Assembly (NCBI RefSeq): GCF_013141425.1
Contig: NZ_JABFRA010000100.1
Coordinates: 1-64,000, forward strand
Reading direction: 5' to 3'
Length of the DNA stretch: 64,000 nucleotides
Source: Methylotenera sp.
GTDB lineage: Bacteria > Pseudomonadota > Gammaproteobacteria > Burkholderiales > Methylophilaceae
A program made the translations under genes and the position numbers. The notes under the pieces are model-generated. The model saw nothing but the letters and a program-made list of their open reading frames with translations, searched no databases and was not told where the DNA came from. Positions 16,555-25,666 of the stretch are shown here, one piece after another (position 1 is the first letter of the stretch; the number at the start of each line of letters is the position of its first letter).

Positions 16555-19125
16555 ATGTCCAAACTGTTAATTGTTGAATCTCCTTCCAAAGCAAAAACGC
16601 TCAAAAAATATCTGGGCAACGACTTTGAAGTACTCGCCTCATACGGACACGTACGGGATTTAATCCCAAAAAATGGTGCTGTCGATACAGCCAATGATTT
16701 CGCCATGAAGTACGACATCATTGAACGCAACAGTAAACATGTAGATGCTATTGCAAAAGCCGTGAAAAATGCTGATAGCATTTACCTCGCAACCGACCCG
16801 GACCGCGAAGGTGAAGCCATTTCTTGGCATATTGCGGAAATTTTAAAATCTAAAAACCTACTCAAAAACAAGCTGATGAAGCGCGTGGTATTTCATGAAA
16901 TCACAAAAACTGCCGTAGAGAACGCCATTGCTGAACCGCGCGATATTTCCATGCCAATGGTGAATGCTCAGCAAGCACGCCGAGCATTGGACTATTTAGT
17001 AGGCTTTAATTTATCGCCATTGTTATGGAAAAAAATCCGCCGCGGCCTTTCTGCAGGACGTGTACAAAGCCCTGCGTTGCGGCTCATTGTTGAACGCGAA
17101 TTGGAAATTGAGGCGTTCAAATCGCAAGAGTATTGGTCGATACATTTGGATGCGCTAAAACATAGCCATGGTTTCACCGCCAAACTGATACAACTCAATA
17201 ACGAGAAAGTGGAACAATTCACCGTCATCAACCATGACCAACAAAGTGATATTGTAGGCAAGCTGTTACTTGCAAGCGCAGGCAAAACTACCGTTTCACG
17301 CGTTGAAAAAAAACAACGCAGCCGTAGCCCTACCGCTCCATTTACCACCTCTACTTTGCAACAAGAAGCCGTCCGCAAGTTGGGCTTTACCACTTCACGC
17401 GCCATGCGTATTGCTCAACAGCTATATGAAGGTATGGATGTTGGTGGTGGCACTGTCGGTTTAATCACTTACATGCGTACCGACTCCTTTAGCATTGCGG
17501 CTGAAGCCATTGCGCAAATTCGTGATTATGTGAAAAAGAATTTTGATGCAGAATATTTACCAAAGTCGGCAATTCTATATAAAACCAAATCAAAAAGTGC
17601 GCAAGAAGCCCATGAGGCGATTAGGCCAACAGACATCAGTCGCACTCCTGCTAGCGTGCGTCAATATCTAAATGATGAGCAATTTAAGTTATATGAAATC
17701 ATTTGGAAACGCGCGCTCGCTTGCCAAATGGCACCTGCTAAATTTGATGCCGTCAGCGTTGATTTAAGCGTCGGCTCTGACGCCAATTTATTCCGCGCCT
17801 CTGGTCAAACCTTGGTATTCCCTGGCTTCATTGCCGTGTATATGGAAGGCACGGATGACGAAGAAGAAGAAGGCGAAAGTAAACTACCGCTCTTAGAAAC
17901 GGGTGAAGTACTGACGGTTGAAAAAATTTACGGCAATCAACATTTTACCGAGCCACCTCCGCGTTATGGCGAAGCCAGCTTGGTCAAGATTTTGGAAGAA
18001 TTCGGCATCGGGCGCCCTTCTACTTATGCCAGCATTATCAGCACCCTGCAAGACCGCGAATATGTATTACTGGATAAAAAACGTTTCACACCTACCGATG
18101 TGGGCCGGGTGGTGAATAAGTTTCTAACTGAGCACTTTACCAAATATGTCGATTATGACTTCACCGCAAACCTAGAAAATGCGCTCGACAGCGTAGCAGA
18201 AGGTGAGCGTGAGTGGATACCGCTGATGGCAGAATTTTGGCGCGATTTTAATCAGCAAATTCAAGCAAAAGCCGATGTTGAAAGGCCTGGCAATGAGTTG
18301 ATTGATGAAGCCTGTCCAAAATGTGGCAAACCACTACAAAAACAACTTAGCCGCTTTGGTACATTTATTGGCTGTACAGGCTATAACGATGAGCCTAAAT
18401 GCGATTATAAACGTAGCTTAAATGGCGCAGCGCAAGGCGGTAGCGACCCAATCGTGATTGGAACCGATAGCGAATCAGGCAAAGAAATCTTGTTAATGAA
18501 CGGCCCCTATGGACCCTATTTACAGCTAGGCCTAGCGATTGAGGGTGAAAAAAAGAAACCAAAACGCGTTAGTGTTCCAAAAGAAATTTCATTAGCCGGC
18601 ATCAATCTGGAAACGGCCACCATGGTGCTATCGTTACCGCGTGACTTAGGCTTACACCCAGAAACCAATAAGAAGATTGTTGCCAACATTGGTCGTTTTG
18701 GGCCTTATGTAAATCACGATGGAAAATTCAAGTCGATTCCAAAAAGTGAAAGTGTGTTCAAAATTAATTTGGAAGGTGCGGTTGCCTTATTAGCCGCGGC
18801 TCATACAGGTCCAGCACCGCTTTGTTCACTGGGTAAACATCCATCAGAGGATGGACAAATTGAGGTATTTACTGGGCGTTACGGTCCATATGTACAACAT
18901 GGGAAAATACGTGCCACATTACCTAAAAGTATCGAGCCAGAATCACTCACGCTCGATGAAGCTTTAGAATTATTAACGGCCAAAACAGCAAAAGTCGAGC
19001 CTGCTAAGAAAGCGCCAGTAAAGAAAATGGCTACTAGCAAAACCACCACCAAAAAAGTGGCTACCAAAAAAGTCACCTCCACAAAAAGTATCAAGAAGCC
19101 AGCAACAAAAAAATCCGCTAGCTAA
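16555..19125 (+). CDS. topA: DNA topoisomerase I (type IA)
   Basis: Relaxes negatively supercoiled DNA. The Toprim domain has the catalytic Glu8 (VESPSKAK) and DPDREGE at 81-87. The active-site Tyr306 lies in TYMRTDSF. C-terminal zinc-ribbon segment CPKCGK with later C-x-C pairs (about residues 585-610) is followed by two GRFGPY/GRYGPY repeat modules. The final 45 residues are Lys/Thr/Ala-rich, probably a DNA-binding tail. The ATG follows AGG at five bases. Length (856) is normal for proteobacteria. A bidirectional terminator follows. Confidence 0.96.
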   Translation: MSKLLIVESPSKAKTLKKYLGNDFEVLASYGHVRDLIPKNGAVDTANDFAMKYDIIERNSKHVDAIAKAVKNADSIYLATDPDREGEAISWHIAEILKSKNLLKNKLMKRVVFHEITKTAVENAIAEPRDISMPMVNAQQARRALDYLVGFNLSPLLWKKIRRGLSAGRVQSPALRLIVERELEIEAFKSQEYWSIHLDALKHSHGFTAKLIQLNNEKVEQFTVINHDQQSDIVGKLLLASAGKTTVSRVEKKQRSRSPTAPFTTSTLQQEAVRKLGFTTSRAMRIAQQLYEGMDVGGGTVGLITYMRTDSFSIAAEAIAQIRDYVKKNFDAEYLPKSAILYKTKSKSAQEAHEAIRPTDISRTPASVRQYLNDEQFKLYEIIWKRALACQMAPAKFDAVSVDLSVGSDANLFRASGQTLVFPGFIAVYMEGTDDEEEEGESKLPLLETGEVLTVEKIYGNQHFTEPPPRYGEASLVKILEEFGIGRPSTYASIISTLQDREYVLLDKKRFTPTDVGRVVNKFLTEHFTKYVDYDFTANLENALDSVAEGEREWIPLMAEFWRDFNQQIQAKADVERPGNELIDEACPKCGKPLQKQLSRFGTFIGCTGYNDEPKCDYKRSLNGAAQGGSDPIVIGTDSESGKEILLMNGPYGPYLQLGLAIEGEKKKPKRVSVPKEISLAGINLETATMVLSLPRDLGLHPETNKKIVANIGRFGPYVNHDGKFKSIPKSESVFKINLEGAVALLAAAHTGPAPLCSLGKHPSEDGQIEVFTGRYGPYVQHGKIRATLPKSIEPESLTLDEALELLTAKTAKVEPAKKAPVKKMATSKTTTKKVATKKVTSTKSIKKPATKKSAS

Positions 19126-19161
19126 GGTTTGCTAAATCACAAATTTAATATCTAGAAAAAT

Positions 19162-19190
19162 AAAAAGCGGCCCAAGAGCCGCTTTTTATT
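19162..19190. terminator. Bidirectional terminator between topA and the D,D-endopeptidase gene
   Basis: A perfect 10-bp stem (arms AAAAAGCGGC at 19162-19171 and GCCGCTTTTT at 19178-19187) surrounds a 6-base loop. A-runs and T-runs on both sides allow it to work for both convergent genes. Confidence 0.88.
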
Positions 19191-19205
19191 TGTTGATTCC
19201 TGATG

Positions 19206-20246
19206 CTAGCCACTGACGTTTTGGCCGAGTAAGTTCACTTCATTATGTTCAATCCATTTACGAATTCTATTGGCATCACCAATGCGAGACAATTTACCTG
19301 CAGAATCAAGCAAAACAATAATCATCGGCTGCCCTGAAATTTCAGCCTGCATCACTAAACATCGTCCAGCTTCATTAATAAAACCCGTTTTAGACAAGCC
19401 AATTACCCAATCACTACCACGGACTAGCGAATTGGTATTCACAAAATTTACTGGTGTTTGACGGCCGTACAAGGTAATTTCTTGTGAAGCGGTCGTCGTT
19501 ACTTGGCGAATCTCAGGATAATGATATGCCGCATTGACCATTTTCACTAAATCTTCAGCCGTTGAAATATTATTGCTATCAAGTCCAGTCGCATCATAGA
19601 ATTGCGTCGCTTTCATTCCTAAAGCATGAGCCTTGCTATTCATGGCGCTAATAAAGGCACTGTTGCCTCCTGGAAAGTTTCTTCCTAAAGCCGAAGCGGC
19701 TCGATTTTCGGATGACATGAGTGCCAATTGCAGCAGCTCACCTCGTGTCAAAGATGAGCCAACAACTAGTCTAGAACGCGTCCCTTTAATATAATCAACA
19801 TCTTCATCTGCAATATAGAGTATTTCATCCATGGGCAAATGTGCATCCAACATCACCATAGCTGTCATTAGCTTGGTAACGGAGGCGATTGGCGTTGATT
19901 GATTGGTGTTTTTAGCAAAAATAGTTTCGCCTGTCTGTTGGTTAATAACCAAGGCTTTAGCAGAGGCTAGTTGCAACGGACCACTGCCATCATAAACATC
20001 TGCATAAACCATGCTTGCTTTCTGGCGGTGTAGACGCAATTTGATGCGTGTATTTGAGTCATTACGGCCAGATTTGTACTTAACCAACGCATAGCGGTTT
20101 GATTTATTTTTAACTGTTGATTTTTTGGTATGAGAATACTTACTGCTAGCAACCGAATGTTTATGCGTTTTTTTTGCAGCCGCATACGAAGCCATCGGAG
20201 AAAAGCTTAGCATTAAAGCAATATAAAGAAGTGTTAACTTACGCAT
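19206..20246 (-). CDS. pbpG: D-alanyl-D-alanine endopeptidase (PBP7-like, S11 family)
   Basis: A periplasmic low-molecular-weight penicillin-binding protein that cleaves peptidoglycan cross-links. The serine motif is SVTK, the second motif is SEN (SSENRAASALG) and the third is KTG (SKTGFINEAGRC). A signal peptide starts at MRKLTLLYIALML; the ATG at 20246 was preferred because the in-frame ATG at 20273 adds nine residues before the signal peptide. About 70 Lys/Ser-rich residues separate the signal peptide from the catalytic domain, perhaps a wall-binding linker. A DacA-type carboxypeptidase is the alternative, but the length and GRNFPGG context favour PBP7. Confidence 0.85.
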   Translation of the reverse strand: MRKLTLLYIALMLSFSPMASYAAAKKTHKHSVASSKYSHTKKSTVKNKSNRYALVKYKSGRNDSNTRIKLRLHRQKASMVYADVYDGSGPLQLASAKALVINQQTGETIFAKNTNQSTPIASVTKLMTAMVMLDAHLPMDEILYIADEDVDYIKGTRSRLVVGSSLTRGELLQLALMSSENRAASALGRNFPGGNSAFISAMNSKAHALGMKATQFYDATGLDSNNISTAEDLVKMVNAAYHYPEIRQVTTTASQEITLYGRQTPVNFVNTNSLVRGSDWVIGLSKTGFINEAGRCLVMQAEISGQPMIIVLLDSAGKLSRIGDANRIRKWIEHNEVNLLGQNVSG

Positions 20247-20378
20247 ATATTCAATTTGTTTGTTTAATGTCATATAGTTATGACGGAATATTATACAAAA
20301 ACTTTAGCTTTGTCATTAATAAATTATTATATTTTTTCTAGGCCAGTTGCGCATCCTAGTAGTTCGAGTGAATATTAT

Positions 20379-20407
20379 TTTTAAAATTCAATTTTTCGCA
20401 ATATAAT
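20379..20407 (+). promoter_or_regulatory. Possible gcvH promoter
   Basis: A perfect TATAAT (20402-20407) lies 50 bases before the gcvH ATG. The -35 region (TTTTAA at 17-base spacing) is poor, so this rests on the -10 alone. Confidence 0.35.
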
Positions 20408-20457
20408 CAACGACACCTTTACTTAAAATCTCACCATTCTTAACTTGAGCAACTAAA

Positions 20458-20841
20458 ATGCAAATCCCAGAATCTTTACTCTACAGCGCCGAACATTTAT
20501 GGACCAAAGCTTCTAGCGACGGCCTTTGGGAAGCAGGTATCACCGATTATGCTCAAGATTTACTCGGAGATATCGTATTTGTTGAGGCGCCAAAAGTTGG
20601 CACATTACTCAGCGCGGGTGAGCCTTGCGGCTTAGTGGAATCAGTTAAAACAGGCTCAGATTTACATGCCTTGATGAATGGTGAAGTGGTTGAAATAAAT
20701 AAAGAACTCATCAACTCACCAGAATTGATTAATGACAAGCCTTATCAAGCATGGATATTTAAATATCGACCAAACGAAGCCAATGTCGAGGGTAAATTAT
20801 TGTCCGCACAAGCATACCGCACCTTGATTAATGATTTGTAA
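20458..20841 (+). CDS. gcvH: Glycine cleavage system H protein
   Basis: The lipoyl carrier of the glycine cleavage complex, shuttling the aminomethyl group between the P and T proteins. The lipoylated residue is Lys64 in ESVKTGSDL, in the usual lipoyl hairpin context. At 127 residues it is complete. It stands alone: gcvT and gcvP are not beside it in this window. It could therefore serve the complex from a distant locus, or act as a lipoate relay as proposed for solitary GcvH proteins. Confidence 0.93.
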   Translation: MQIPESLLYSAEHLWTKASSDGLWEAGITDYAQDLLGDIVFVEAPKVGTLLSAGEPCGLVESVKTGSDLHALMNGEVVEINKELINSPELINDKPYQAWIFKYRPNEANVEGKLLSAQAYRTLINDL

Positions 20842-20875
20842 TTAACCGTAGCCCCAATGAATTTACAAATTGCTG

Positions 20876-22456
20876 TTAGGAAGACTTAGTAAAAATTAAA
20901 CGGACTGAGTCAAGTAGTTTTTCAATTTCCTCTTTGATATTAGTACTCAGTTGCTGTTCGATTCGAGGTATTTCAACATTTAATATCGCATTGACCTTAT
21001 CCGTTAGCGCCTGCTCTACCTCAGGCAGCTCAGCAGCAAGTTTTTGCTTAAACGTATTTTTGCTTTCCTCTGCTATTACCGTTATCTCTTGCAGTAGTGT
21101 GGAGTTTAACTCTGCGGACAGGCCTTGATACATCGCAGGGAATGCAGCGCCAATTTCCTGATCCAATTGCTGCTTAGATTTTAATTGCAAGGCGTCTAAA
21201 TAAATGGTGAGCTCTGCCTGCGACTGCTCAGTCAAGCCTTGATACACCTTGGTGAGCTCACGTGCTAAGTTATCTTGATGATCGCTTAATATTTCCTCAT
21301 GCAATCTTGTAATCTTCTCAAGCAGGGTATGAGTAGCGTTTTCAACGGTTTTATTTTCCAGCCCAGATAAAGTCGCCTGCAACTGTTCCGTCATCGACTC
21401 CTGCAACATTGGCAGTGCATTAATAAGCTTAGACTGCACTTCGGCAATTCCTTGCGCCTGCATTTGCAATAAACTAGCATCTAGCCCGGCCTTAATATTT
21501 GTCGCCACTTGTGTAGCCTTCTCAATCGTTGCCGCTTCCAAGCTATCCAAAGTAGTACGAACTTGATTGGTCAAAGACTGCTCCATAAACGGTAAAGCCT
21601 GTGTAAGCTTAATCTGCGCTTCGGCGATACCGCGCTCTTGCAATTGATTCAATTCATTTTCCAAGTCAGATTTAATTACTCGCGTACTCGCTTGTAGCAC
21701 TTGTGTTGCGCTTTCTAGCGCTTTGCTTTCTAACTGGGCTAAGTGTACTTCAAATTGCTTAATGAGCGCCTGCTCGATCTCTGGCAATGCCTGTGAAAGT
21801 TTGGCTTGCACTTCCTCTATACCATGAGCCTGCATTTGGTTTAAGGTGTTCGTCAAATCTGCTTTAATGAGGTCTGCGCTGACGTGCATCATTTTAGGGA
21901 TTTCAGTGGCAAAATCTGCACGGGTTCTATCGACCAATGCGGCACCATTCTCCGCAATCGTGCGTTGTGCCTCTGCCACAACTTGGCTTACTTCTTGTGC
22001 CAAGGATTCTTTAATTTGCTCAACTGAAGTGTGCTGTGCCTGCAAAATGGTTGAATGAATTGACTCCATCAAAGTAGCGTGACTAACCTGCTGTGTAGCA
22101 TTTAACTCATCATTAATATGTTGCTTTAGAATTGCCGAGGTGATTTCCTGAATTGCACTTGCCTTCTCATCTAATTGCTCGGATTGCAATGCATGTTGCT
22201 GTTTGAGTGCTTCGGTCAGAAACGCTTGGCTCGATTTCTCTATCGCAGTGGCTTCACTCACCAAATAATCATGCATTTTTTTTCTTAATTTTTGCGTAAC
22301 AGAAGCTTCAACTTCCTCTTCTATCTGCAGCATTAATTGCGGTTTGATTTGTGCAGCAATCTCTGCAATCAAATCAGCGGTGATATTTATTGATCGAATA
22401 GGTTGTGCAGATTTGACGTGCACTTCTGTTAGCAGGGGAATATCTTCTTCTTGCAT
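20876..22456 (-). CDS. Long coiled-coil repeat protein beside holC (DUF2486-like N-terminus)
   Basis: A 526-residue, almost entirely helical protein rich in Gln, Glu, Ala and Leu. The N-terminus MQEEDIPLLTEVH resembles the short conserved opening of DUF2486 proteins found near holC in betaproteobacteria. The body contains three clear repeats of 60-64 residues starting at about 197, 261 and 321. Each begins IKxxL, continues (M/L)QxxGIxExQxKL and ALPxxxxSL/AL, and ends in LExxxxExAT. Weaker copies continue to the C-terminus. There is no signal peptide, membrane helix or catalytic motif. Likely cytoplasmic and elongated, perhaps a scaffold; the function is unknown. It is downstream of holC by 56 bases. 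Confidence 0.75.
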   Translation of the reverse strand: MQEEDIPLLTEVHVKSAQPIRSINITADLIAEIAAQIKPQLMLQIEEEVEASVTQKLRKKMHDYLVSEATAIEKSSQAFLTEALKQQHALQSEQLDEKASAIQEITSAILKQHINDELNATQQVSHATLMESIHSTILQAQHTSVEQIKESLAQEVSQVVAEAQRTIAENGAALVDRTRADFATEIPKMMHVSADLIKADLTNTLNQMQAHGIEEVQAKLSQALPEIEQALIKQFEVHLAQLESKALESATQVLQASTRVIKSDLENELNQLQERGIAEAQIKLTQALPFMEQSLTNQVRTTLDSLEAATIEKATQVATNIKAGLDASLLQMQAQGIAEVQSKLINALPMLQESMTEQLQATLSGLENKTVENATHTLLEKITRLHEEILSDHQDNLARELTKVYQGLTEQSQAELTIYLDALQLKSKQQLDQEIGAAFPAMYQGLSAELNSTLLQEITVIAEESKNTFKQKLAAELPEVEQALTDKVNAILNVEIPRIEQQLSTNIKEEIEKLLDSVRLIFTKSS

Positions 22457-22512
22457 AAGTTTGAGCCTATTTGAAATTAGATTAAATACTCTTGAATCAG
22501 CATAAGACTAGA

Positions 22513-22932
22513 CTAAACAGCGTCATCAGTTGATTTCACTTCATAGCCACGGTCTTTGTAGAACCGAAATCGAGTTCTGGCCGCAGTTTTATCTGCTTCA
22601 TCATGGCCGACTAACTCTACCAAATAGCGAAATCGGCCAAAAAATAACGGCGGTTCTGTTTGCAGATTAATTAAAATATCATCCTGCAATAAGTTTTCAC
22701 CTTGTCGATCAAGAATAATCGGAGCGAATTTAGCGTGCGCTTCATCCGCTAGATTACTTGGCAAAAAACTAGTTGAAGAATGCTGCCAAAACCGCGCTTG
22801 CAGATCAGAATTCACCTTCGTATCCAGTGAAAAAATTGTGAGCTGACGACCTTTTGCTAACGCCTTTTCACTAAGCTCGGCGATTTTTTCTAACTTACTT
22901 GAAACATTAAAATAGAATTCAACGCGCGTCAT
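22513..22932 (-). CDS. holC: DNA polymerase III chi subunit
   Basis: Part of the clamp-loader-associated chi-psi pair that links the replisome to SSB. The family opening TRVEFYFNV, the middle segment FLPSNLADE and the end segment FRFYKDRGYEV fit HolC. At 139 residues it is typical. It lies nine bases after pepA; pepA-holC is a widely conserved pairing in beta- and gammaproteobacteria, which supports the call. Confidence 0.9.
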   Translation of the reverse strand: MTRVEFYFNVSSKLEKIAELSEKALAKGRQLTIFSLDTKVNSDLQARFWQHSSTSFLPSNLADEAHAKFAPIILDRQGENLLQDDILINLQTEPPLFFGRFRYLVELVGHDEADKTAARTRFRFYKDRGYEVKSTDDAV

Positions 22933-22941
22933 AGTATGCGT

Positions 22942-24441
22942 TTATTTATTTGCATTGTTGGCACGATTCACCAAAAACTCTGTTAACAAAGGCACGGGGC
23001 GGCCTGTACCACCTTTTTCTTTGCCTGATTTCCACGCAGTACCAGCGATATCCAGATGCGCCCAATCGTATTTTTTAGTGAAGCGCGATAGGAAACATGC
23101 GGCGGTAATACTACCCGCTGCCCGTCCGCCAATATTGGCGATATCGGCAAAATTACTATCTAGCAAAGGCTGGTATTCATCCCATAAAGGCATATGCCAT
23201 GCACGGTCTAACGCAGACTCACCCGCTTGCAACAGCTCTTTGGCCAGATCATCATTATTACTAAAAAGGCCTGTTGCATAATGACCCAAAGCAATGACGC
23301 ATGCGCCTGTAAGCGTGGCAATATCGACCACTGCACTTGGCTCAAAACGCTCTGCATAGGTCAGCGCATCACATAGAATCAAACGGCCTTCAGCATCAGT
23401 GTTCAACACTTCTATTGTCAAACCCGACATACTGGTTAACACGTCACCTGGCCTTGTTGCACGGCCATCTGGCATATTTTCACAGGTTGGGATAATGCCT
23501 ATCACATTCAACGCTAAATCCAATTCGGCTATGGTCTTAAAAGTGCCTAATACGCTTGCTGCACCACACATATCGTATTTCATCTCATCCATCTCAGCAC
23601 CTGGTTTCAATGATATGCCACCCGTGTCGAAAGTAATGCCTTTGCCGACTAATACCACCGGCTTTTGCTCTTTTTTACCTTTCAAATGCTGCAAAATAAT
23701 GAATTTAGGGGGCTCTTCACTGCCTTGTGATACGCCTAAAAATGAGCCCATGCCTAGCTTTTTAAGTTCATCTCGCTCGAGCACCTTTACTTTGAGATCA
23801 TGCTTTTTAGCCAAAGCCAATGCCTGCTCGGCCAAATAAGTTGGCGTGCATACATTGGGTGGTAAGTTACCTAAATCCTTAGCAAGACTTACTCCTGAAG
23901 CCAAAGCCAAACCATCCGCCAAACCCGCTTTAGCGTCTTTTACTTCACTGGCCAAGGTTACGTTAATTGCTAAATTTGTAATACCCTTTTTTGATTCTTC
24001 TTTTTTCTTTTTGATCGCATCAAACCGATAAGTAGCATCCAATACAGTCTCAGCGATTAGCGCAACTCTTCTTCTAACGCTCAATTGCTTAACTGGGAGT
24101 TCCGCTAAAAAGCTAACCGCTTTTGTTGCACCACTATTTGACAACGCCTTAACTGAGGAACGTACCGCCTTGCTAAATTGCTTTTCAGAAAATTCAGACT
24201 CTTTGCCCAAACCCACCAATAACACACGATGGCTCGCAACGCCTGGTAAGCTATGCAGCAAAAGCGTTGTATCAGCCTTACCTTCCAAATCACCACGTTT
24301 TAGTATGCTTGTCAGATACCCATCGGACGCCTTATCTAAAGATTGCGCAGCATTAGACAACTTTTGTGATTCATAAACGCCTATAATCACGCAGTCGCTA
24401 TGCAGTTTTTCCGGATTATCGTTTTTTATGCTAAATTCCAT
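22942..24441 (-). CDS. pepA: Leucyl aminopeptidase (M17 family)
   Basis: A cytoplasmic, hexameric two-metal aminopeptidase. Metal and catalytic motifs are GKGITFDTGGISLKP and NTDAEGRL, the M17 signature, with KYDMCGAASVLG between them. The 499-residue length is right. AGGA lies about ten bases before the ATG. It is divergent from lptF, an arrangement conserved in many proteobacteria. In E. coli the homologue also binds DNA (Xer recombination, carAB regulation), which is not testable here. Confidence 0.96.
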   Translation of the reverse strand: MEFSIKNDNPEKLHSDCVIIGVYESQKLSNAAQSLDKASDGYLTSILKRGDLEGKADTTLLLHSLPGVASHRVLLVGLGKESEFSEKQFSKAVRSSVKALSNSGATKAVSFLAELPVKQLSVRRRVALIAETVLDATYRFDAIKKKKEESKKGITNLAINVTLASEVKDAKAGLADGLALASGVSLAKDLGNLPPNVCTPTYLAEQALALAKKHDLKVKVLERDELKKLGMGSFLGVSQGSEEPPKFIILQHLKGKKEQKPVVLVGKGITFDTGGISLKPGAEMDEMKYDMCGAASVLGTFKTIAELDLALNVIGIIPTCENMPDGRATRPGDVLTSMSGLTIEVLNTDAEGRLILCDALTYAERFEPSAVVDIATLTGACVIALGHYATGLFSNNDDLAKELLQAGESALDRAWHMPLWDEYQPLLDSNFADIANIGGRAAGSITAACFLSRFTKKYDWAHLDIAGTAWKSGKEKGGTGRPVPLLTEFLVNRANNANK

Positions 24442-24532
24442 GGTGTTACGTCCTTTTTCTATTATTAAGTTAAATTATCGCGTGTTTTACACGTAATTCA
24501 TAGTTGTAAATAAATACTTACTCATAAATCAA

Positions 24533-25651
24533 ATGCTTTTTAGGCGTTCACTCTTACAAGAACTCATCTCTACGGCTTCAGGTGCATTTCTTATCCTGCT
24601 GGGCATCGTCGTTGCACAACGTGCTGGATACTTAATTCGCCTTGCCGCAAAAGGTATTTTGCCAAATGATGCAATAACCACAATGCTGGGTTTTAATATG
24701 ATCCGTTTTTTACCCATGTTATTGTCGCTAAGCTTGTTTTTGGCAGTATTGTTAACCTTATCTCGCTGGTATCGAGACTCTGAAATGATCATTTGGTTTA
24801 GTTCAGGTCTTAGCATTAGTCACTGGATTCGGCCGATACTCGTTTTCACAATACCGGTTGTCTTAATCATCAGCTTTTTGAGCTTATTTGTCACCCCTTG
24901 GGCGAACAATAAAATTGATGACTTTCGGGTACAGCTTGAAAGCCGCGATGACTTAGCCGCCATTACGCCTGGTGTATTTAAAGAATCTGCTCATGCGGAC
25001 CGCGTTTTTTTTGTGGAAAGTTTTGATGAATTAGGCAACATCGTTAAAAACATTTTTGTGCAGTCAATTCAGCATCAAAAATTAGGCATTATCGTTGCAG
25101 CACAAGGTAGACGTTTCGTTGAGAAAAATGGAGATAATTTCTTACTCATGCAAAATGGCAGACGTTACCAAGGCAATAAAGAAGGCGCGGAATTTTCTAC
25201 TACTGAGTTTGAAAAATATGCAATACGAGTTGAGGCAGGTGAAGCAAAACGTTCTGCTCCTTCAACAGAGTCTATTTCCAGTCAAGAACTTATTCGCAAC
25301 CAGAACAGCGTCTACATCGCAGAATTACAATGGCGCCTAGCGGTACCAGTTTCCGCTTTAATTCTCGCCCTGCTAGCCATTCCACTAAGTGCACTAGACC
25401 CTCGAGCTGGGCGATCGGCCAATTTTGCTTTAGCCATTATCATCTACATTATTTACAACAATCTACTCAACATCATTCAAGCATGGGTCGCTCAGGGTAA
25501 GATAAGTGGAATTATAGGCTTATGGCCAGTCCATCTACTTTTTGCTGCGCTGGCTTTTTACATGTTTTACCGACGCACGCACCAATTACCGATATTCCCC
25601 AGCGTTTCATTGCCTTGGTCTAGGACGGAAATTAAGCCTAATCTCCGTTAG
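24533..25651 (+). CDS. lptF: LPS export ABC permease LptF
   Basis: One of two inner-membrane permeases of the LptB2FGC complex that extracts lipopolysaccharide. YjgP/YjgQ family: six membrane helices, three at the N-terminus (FLILLGIVVAQRAGYLIRLA...) and three at the C-terminus, flank a periplasmic jellyroll domain. The segment PLSALDPRAGRSANF and YIIYNNLLNI are LptF-like. lptG follows 15 bases downstream, confirming the pair. 372 residues, complete. Confidence 0.94.
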   Translation: MLFRRSLLQELISTASGAFLILLGIVVAQRAGYLIRLAAKGILPNDAITTMLGFNMIRFLPMLLSLSLFLAVLLTLSRWYRDSEMIIWFSSGLSISHWIRPILVFTIPVVLIISFLSLFVTPWANNKIDDFRVQLESRDDLAAITPGVFKESAHADRVFFVESFDELGNIVKNIFVQSIQHQKLGIIVAAQGRRFVEKNGDNFLLMQNGRRYQGNKEGAEFSTTEFEKYAIRVEAGEAKRSAPSTESISSQELIRNQNSVYIAELQWRLAVPVSALILALLAIPLSALDPRAGRSANFALAIIIYIIYNNLLNIIQAWVAQGKISGIIGLWPVHLLFAALAFYMFYRRTHQLPIFPSVSLPWSRTEIKPNLR

Positions 25652-25666
25652 TGCGCGATAAATCTC

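Noticed and set aside
19010..19125. Lysine-rich end of topA as a separate histone-like gene
   Set aside because: It is continuous in frame with TopA and lacks its own start signal.
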